Assembly: GCF_036010665.1 (NCBI RefSeq)
Contig: NZ_CP108581.1
Location: 441,501-505,500 of the forward strand
Direction: 5' to 3'
Source: Microbispora sp. NBC_01189
GTDB lineage: Bacteria; Actinomycetota; Actinomycetes; Streptosporangiales; Streptosporangiaceae
DNA: 64,000 nucleotides
The position numbers were made by a program, and so were the translations under genes. Every line of letters begins with the position of its first letter. The stretch's first letter is position 1. Positions 60,881 to 64,000 of the stretch are shown here, piece by piece. The notes under the pieces are model-generated. The model had not been told where the DNA came from, ran no database searches, and saw only the letters and a list, made by a program, of their open reading frames with translations.

Positions 60881-61282
60881 ATGGAAAAGGTCGTCAAGAG
60901 CGACGCCGAGTGGCGGGCGCGACTTTCCCCGGAGGAGTTCCGCGTCCTCCGGCAGGCGGGGACCGAGCGCCCCTACACCGGCGAGTACGTCGGCACCAAG
61001 ACCGTCGGCGTCTACTCCTGCCGCGCCTGCGGGGCGGAGCTGTTCCGGTCGGAGGCCAAGTTCGAGTCGCACTGCGGCTGGCCGTCGTTCTTCGAGCCGT
61101 CGGAGTCGGAGGCCGTGACGCTGCACGAGGACGACTCCCTCGGGACGCGCCGGGTCGAGGTGCGCTGCGCGCGGTGCGACTCGCACCTCGGGCACGTGTT
61201 CCACGGCGAGGGTTATCCCACGCCGACCGACGACCGGTACTGCATCAACTCCGTCAGCCTGACCCTGCGACCGGCCGGATAA
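60881..61282 (+). CDS. msrB: Peptide-methionine (R)-S-oxide reductase
   Basis: 133 residues. Zinc is held by CRACGAELF and VRCARCDSHLGHVFHGEGYP; RYCINSVSLTL contains the catalytic Cys. PYTGEYVGTKTVGVYSC and SHCGWPSFFEP are family signatures. It repairs methionine-R-sulfoxide in proteins using thioredoxin. The ATG at 60881 is preferred over the GTGs at 60872 and 60875, which share the same ribosome-site region. Confidence 0.96.
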   Translation: MEKVVKSDAEWRARLSPEEFRVLRQAGTERPYTGEYVGTKTVGVYSCRACGAELFRSEAKFESHCGWPSFFEPSESEAVTLHEDDSLGTRRVEVRCARCDSHLGHVFHGEGYPTPTDDRYCINSVSLTLRPAG

Positions 61283-61318
61283 GGCCGGCTCAGCGGGGCT
61301 CGGGCGGCTCAGTGGGGC

Positions 61319-61912
61319 TCAGTGCGGCTTCGGGTAGGTGACCCGGCAGTCGTCGTCGTCCGGGCCGAGGATGTTGGCGAGGACGGGATTGCCGTTCTCG
61401 CCGAACCTGGACTGGACGAACACCACGGGGTTGACCTCCCCCCGCTCGGCCAGGTACTCCAGGCCGCGCTTGCACAGGGTGATCGCGGCCTTGGAGTTGT
61501 CGGCGTTCTCCGGGAGGCTCGTGTAGATGCGCAGGTAGCGGCCGGTGGTGCGGATGTCCTTGACCTTCTTGGCCGTCTTGTCGTTCCACCGGCTGCGGAA
61601 GTAGGCGTCCGCCTTCTCGTCGGTGTACTTGGACGGTCCCGACGCCTTCTTCGCCGACGCCTTCTTCTTCCGCGCGCCGTCCGCCTTCTTCCCGGTGTCG
61701 ACGCTGGCGACGGTCAGCTCACCGGCCGGGGAGGCGTGCGGCGCGGGCGCGGCCGCCGTGTTCGCCGGAGCCGCGTCCGGGTGCGACAGCGGCCCGGCGA
61801 TCGCGAACGCCCCGACGGCGAAGGCGGCCGCTCCGAGCGACAGTTCGACGACGTGTGAACGGGTCCGCCTCTTACGGCGGCGCCCCCTGGAACGTGCCAG
61901 CCCGCTTGACAC
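61319..61912 (-). CDS. Membrane-anchored hypothetical protein with Lys/Ala linker
   Basis: 197 residues from a GTG at 61912 with GAGG upstream. A very basic start (RSRGRRRKRRTRSH) precedes one membrane helix (VVELSLGAAAFAVGAFAIAG). An Ala/Pro then Lys/Ala-rich linker (ARKKKASAKKASG) follows, and a soluble domain of about 100 residues: YTDEKADAYFRSRWNDKTAK, RYLRIYTSLPENADNSKAAI, LCKRGLEYLAERGEVNPVVF. Two Cys (LCKRG, DDCRVTY) may form a disulfide outside the cell. The orientation is inferred from the positive-inside rule. I do not recognise the family. Confidence 0.72.
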   Translation of the reverse strand: MSSGLARSRGRRRKRRTRSHVVELSLGAAAFAVGAFAIAGPLSHPDAAPANTAAAPAPHASPAGELTVASVDTGKKADGARKKKASAKKASGPSKYTDEKADAYFRSRWNDKTAKKVKDIRTTGRYLRIYTSLPENADNSKAAITLCKRGLEYLAERGEVNPVVFVQSRFGENGNPVLANILGPDDDDCRVTYPKPH

Positions 61913-62024
61913 TCTGCCTCACCTAGACGTAGATCCCTCGTCACAGTATGGCAAAGTCCAGCCGCCGCCAAGTCCCTTTCGGGCGTTTCGCCCAGTGCTC
62001 GCCCGAAGTGCTCGCCCGGATGTC

Positions 62025-62726
62025 TCAGGGCAACGCGGCGACGAGTTCGCCCACCGGCTTGCGGGTGCCGGTGTAGAAGGGGATCTCGATCCTGGTGTGC
62101 CGCCTCGCCTCGGCTCCCCGCAGGTGGCGCATCAGGTCGACGATGCGGTGCAGTTCGTCGGCTTCGAAGGCCAGCATCCACTCGTAGTCGTTGAGCGCGA
62201 AGCAGGCGACCGTGTTGGCCCGCACGTCCGGGTAGTCGCGGGCCATCTTCCCGTGCTCGGCGAGCATCCCGCGGCGCTCGGCGTCCTCCAGCAGGTACCA
62301 CTCCAGGGACCGGACGAAGGGGTAGACGCAGACGAAGCCGCGGGGCTCCTCGTCGGCGAGGAACGCCGGGACGTGGGACTTGTTGAACTCCGCGGGCCGG
62401 TGCAGGGCCATCGCCGACCAGACCGGCTCGCTCGCGCGGCCGAGCGCCGTACGGCGGAAGCGGGCGTAGGTCTCCTGGAGGTCCTCCGGGGAGGGGGCGT
62501 GCCACCAGAACATGAAGTCCGCGTCGGCGCGGAACCCCGCCACGTCGTAGCAGCCGCGCGTCGTCACGTCCTTGCCCGCCGCCTGGGCGAGCAGCTCGTC
62601 GACCTCCTCGGCGACGCCCTCACGGGCGTCGGGGAGGCGGTCGCGCAGCCGGAAGACCGACCACATCGTGTAGCGGATGACCAGGTTGAGATCGCGTGCC
62701 TTGGGGCGCGGGGCGGGCTCCGTCAT
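62025..62726 (-). CDS. hemQ: Coproheme decarboxylase (HemQ/ChdC)
   Basis: 233 residues of the chlorite-dismutase-like family. The catalytic Tyr and coproheme region [20 protein letters not shown] and the proximal His in [20 protein letters not shown] are as in actinobacterial Chd[10 protein letters not shown] and [18 protein letters not shown] mark the ends. It decarboxylates two propionates of coproheme to give haem b, the last step of the coproporphyrin-dependent pathway. It lies 29 nt after the cgoX/hemY end, on the same strand. Confidence 0.95.
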   Translation of the reverse strand: MTEPAPRPKARDLNLVIRYTMWSVFRLRDRLPDAREGVAEEVDELLAQAAGKDVTTRGCYDVAGFRADADFMFWWHAPSPEDLQETYARFRRTALGRASEPVWSAMALHRPAEFNKSHVPAFLADEEPRGFVCVYPFVRSLEWYLLEDAERRGMLAEHGKMARDYPDVRANTVACFALNDYEWMLAFEADELHRIVDLMRHLRGAEARRHTRIEIPFYTGTRKPVGELVAALP

Positions 62727-62755
62727 GGCTCCATTCTGCCCGTACGGCGAGGTGG

Positions 62756-64000
62756 TCAGGCCCCCGGGGCCGCCCGCTCCGCCCGCAGGTGGTCGAGCAC
62801 GAGCCGGGCGGCCGTGCGGGCGGTGGCGACGCAGGCCGGGACGCCGACGCCGTCGTACGCGGCGCCGCACACGGCCAGGCCGGGCTGCCCGGCGATCGCG
62901 GCCCGCACCCGGGCCACCCGGTCGAGGTGGCCGACCTCGTACTGCGGGAGCGCGCCGCCCCAGCGGGTCACCCGGGTGTCGAGCGGCAGCCCGCGCACGC
63001 CCGTCACCTCGGCCATCTCGTCCGCCGCCAGGGCCGTCAGCTCGGCGTCGTCGCGCTGGAGCACGGCCTCCTCCCCCAGCCGGCCGAGCGAGCACCGGAC
63101 GATCACCACGTCCGGGGCGGCCTCGGCGAGGTGGGGCCACTTGACGCTGCTGAACGTCGCGGCCTTGACCGGCCGGCCCTCCACCGGCGGGACCAGGTAA
63201 CCGCTGCCGGCCGGCGGCTCGGGGAAGGCCGTCAGAGGATAGGCGAGGGTGACGATCGCCATCCCGGCGTACTCGATCGCGGCCAGCTCCGCCGCCGCCC
63301 CCGGCACCTCGCGCCGCAGCAGCCGGGAGGCGGGCCGCGCCGGGACCGCGAGGACGACGGCGTCGGCGTCGATCGTCTCCTCGTCGCGGGTGGGGCCGGT
63401 GACCAGCCGCCAGCCGTCCGGCGTGCGGAGAAGGTCGCGTACGGTGACGCCGGTCCGGACCTGCGCGCCGGACTCCTTGGCCACGGCGGCCGGCAACGCG
63501 CCCATGCCGCTCCTGAGCGTCGTGAAGACCGGCCCGGCGTCCGCCGGGGCCTCGGCGAGCATGCTCCTCGCGGCCTGCAGCAGGGACCGCTCGGTGCGGG
63601 CGGCGGCGGCGACGCGCGGCATGGTCGCGTCGAGCGACAGCGCCTCGGCCCGCCCGGCGTAGACGCCGCCGAGCAGCGGCTCGACCAGCCGCTCGACGAC
63701 CTCGCTCCCCATCCGGGCGCGCACGTACGCCGCGACGGAGACGTCGCCGGTCACGAGCGTGGGCGGCAGGAACTGGTCGAGCGGCACCCGGGCGAGCCCG
63801 GCGGGCGACAGGATGCCCGAGCGGGCGAGCGCGACCACGTCGGCCGGCACGCCCATGACCTGCTGCCTGGGCAGCGGGCGCAGGGACCCTCGCGACAGGA
63901 CCGCCGCCCGGGTCGTGCCCGGGCCTGCCAGGTCGTCGCCGAGGCCGGCGAGCCGGGCCAGTTCCCGGCCCTCGGGCCGCCGCGCCAGCATCGACTCGGC
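62756..64000 (-). CDS. hemY: Coproporphyrinogen III oxidase (CgoX/HemY), partial (N-terminus beyond window)
   Basis: 414 residues of the C-terminal part; the frame is open to base 64000, so the FAD Rossmann N-terminus is missing. [20 protein letters not shown] is the HemY/CgoX substrate-FAD motif, and [20 protein letters not shown] with [20 protein letters not shown] is the C-terminal FAD clamp (normally GVGIPDCI). In Gram-positive bacteria this family oxidises coproporphyrinogen III. With hemQ downstream it forms the usual actinobacterial haem pair; hemE would be expected upstream. Confidence 0.93.
   Translation of the reverse strand, partial: AESMLARRPEGRELARLAGLGDDLAGPGTTRAAVLSRGSLRPLPRQQVMGVPADVVALARSGILSPAGLARVPLDQFLPPTLVTGDVSVAAYVRARMGSEVVERLVEPLLGGVYAGRAEALSLDATMPRVAAAARTERSLLQAARSMLAEAPADAGPVFTTLRSGMGALPAAVAKESGAQVRTGVTVRDLLRTPDGWRLVTGPTRDEETIDADAVVLAVPARPASRLLRREVPGAAAELAAIEYAGMAIVTLAYPLTAFPEPPAGSGYLVPPVEGRPVKAATFSSVKWPHLAEAAPDVVIVRCSLGRLGEEAVLQRDDAELTALAADEMAEVTGVRGLPLDTRVTRWGGALPQYEVGHLDRVARVRAAIAGQPGLAVCGAAYDGVGVPACVATARTAARLVLDHLRAERAAPGA

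Overview
The window is 64 kb of very GC-rich (roughly 70% or more), gene-dense actinobacterial chromosome. Support for this comes from a WhiB-family regulator, a coproporphyrin-type haem locus (HemQ plus CgoX/HemY), the actinobacterial PolA-like exonuclease/polymerase, stand-alone NHEJ polymerase and ligase genes, a CRP-like site at cydAB, an IdeR-type iron box, frequent GTG starts, and terminators without U-tracts. The gene content suggests a Streptosporangiales-like organism; that placement is inference. No tRNA, rRNA, CRISPR array, insertion sequence or prophage was seen.

Region by region. 0-2.8 kb: a cut-off lipoprotein gene divergent from a small WXG-like gene, then an HTH/TPR regulator and an RsbW-like ATPase. 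2.8-8.9 kb: hydantoinase/oxoprolinase hyuAB, a DsbA-like oxidoreductase, a CoxG-like protein and a MarR repressor. 8.9-13.5 kb: an old-yellow-enzyme reductase behind a triple palindromic operator, cytochrome bd oxidase cydAB behind a CRP-like site and a large inverted repeat, and a MazEF-like toxin-antitoxin pair. 13.5-24.7 kb: a nucleobase-type locus in which a uracil/xanthine permease and a three-subunit molybdenum hydroxylase run leftward, a PucR regulator sits in the middle, and DUF2877-FdrA-DUF1116 (the AllH/AllF/AllG set of oxamate carbamoyltransferase) runs rightward.

24.8-39 kb: a membrane Ser/Thr kinase, a PolA-like polymerase, a metallophosphoesterase, a divergent ADPS-like flavoenzyme/glycerol-3-phosphate dehydrogenase pair, an iron-box sucrase/ferredoxin, WhiB, RsgA, glyA under a ZTP riboswitch, and a YihY/BrkB membrane protein. 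39-43 kb: assimilatory sulfate reduction (leader peptide, sulfite reductase, zinc-ribbon protein, APS/PAPS reductase, sirohydrochlorin chelatase). 43-47.2 kb: a DUF1707 protein, an ankyrin/HEAT protein and an AidB-type dehydrogenase.

47.2-51.3 kb is the clearest functional unit: a guanidine-I (ykkC) riboswitch with a terminator platform, a GdmH-like guanidine hydrolase, and an overlapping three-gene ABC importer. 51.3-55.3 kb: OsmC, GlgX and the AzlCD exporter. 55.3-60.8 kb: an ATP-dependent DNA ligase and the NHEJ polymerase domain flank a RibD-like reductase, a class II glutamine amidotransferase and glutamate decarboxylase. 60.8-64 kb: MsrB, a membrane-anchored hypothetical protein, HemQ, and the 3' part of cgoX/hemY running off the edge.

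Much of the interest lies in RNA and operator control that a plain gene list would miss: two riboswitches, a sulfur-type leader peptide, and several strong inverted-repeat operators. Several short phased tandem repeats also sit between genes.
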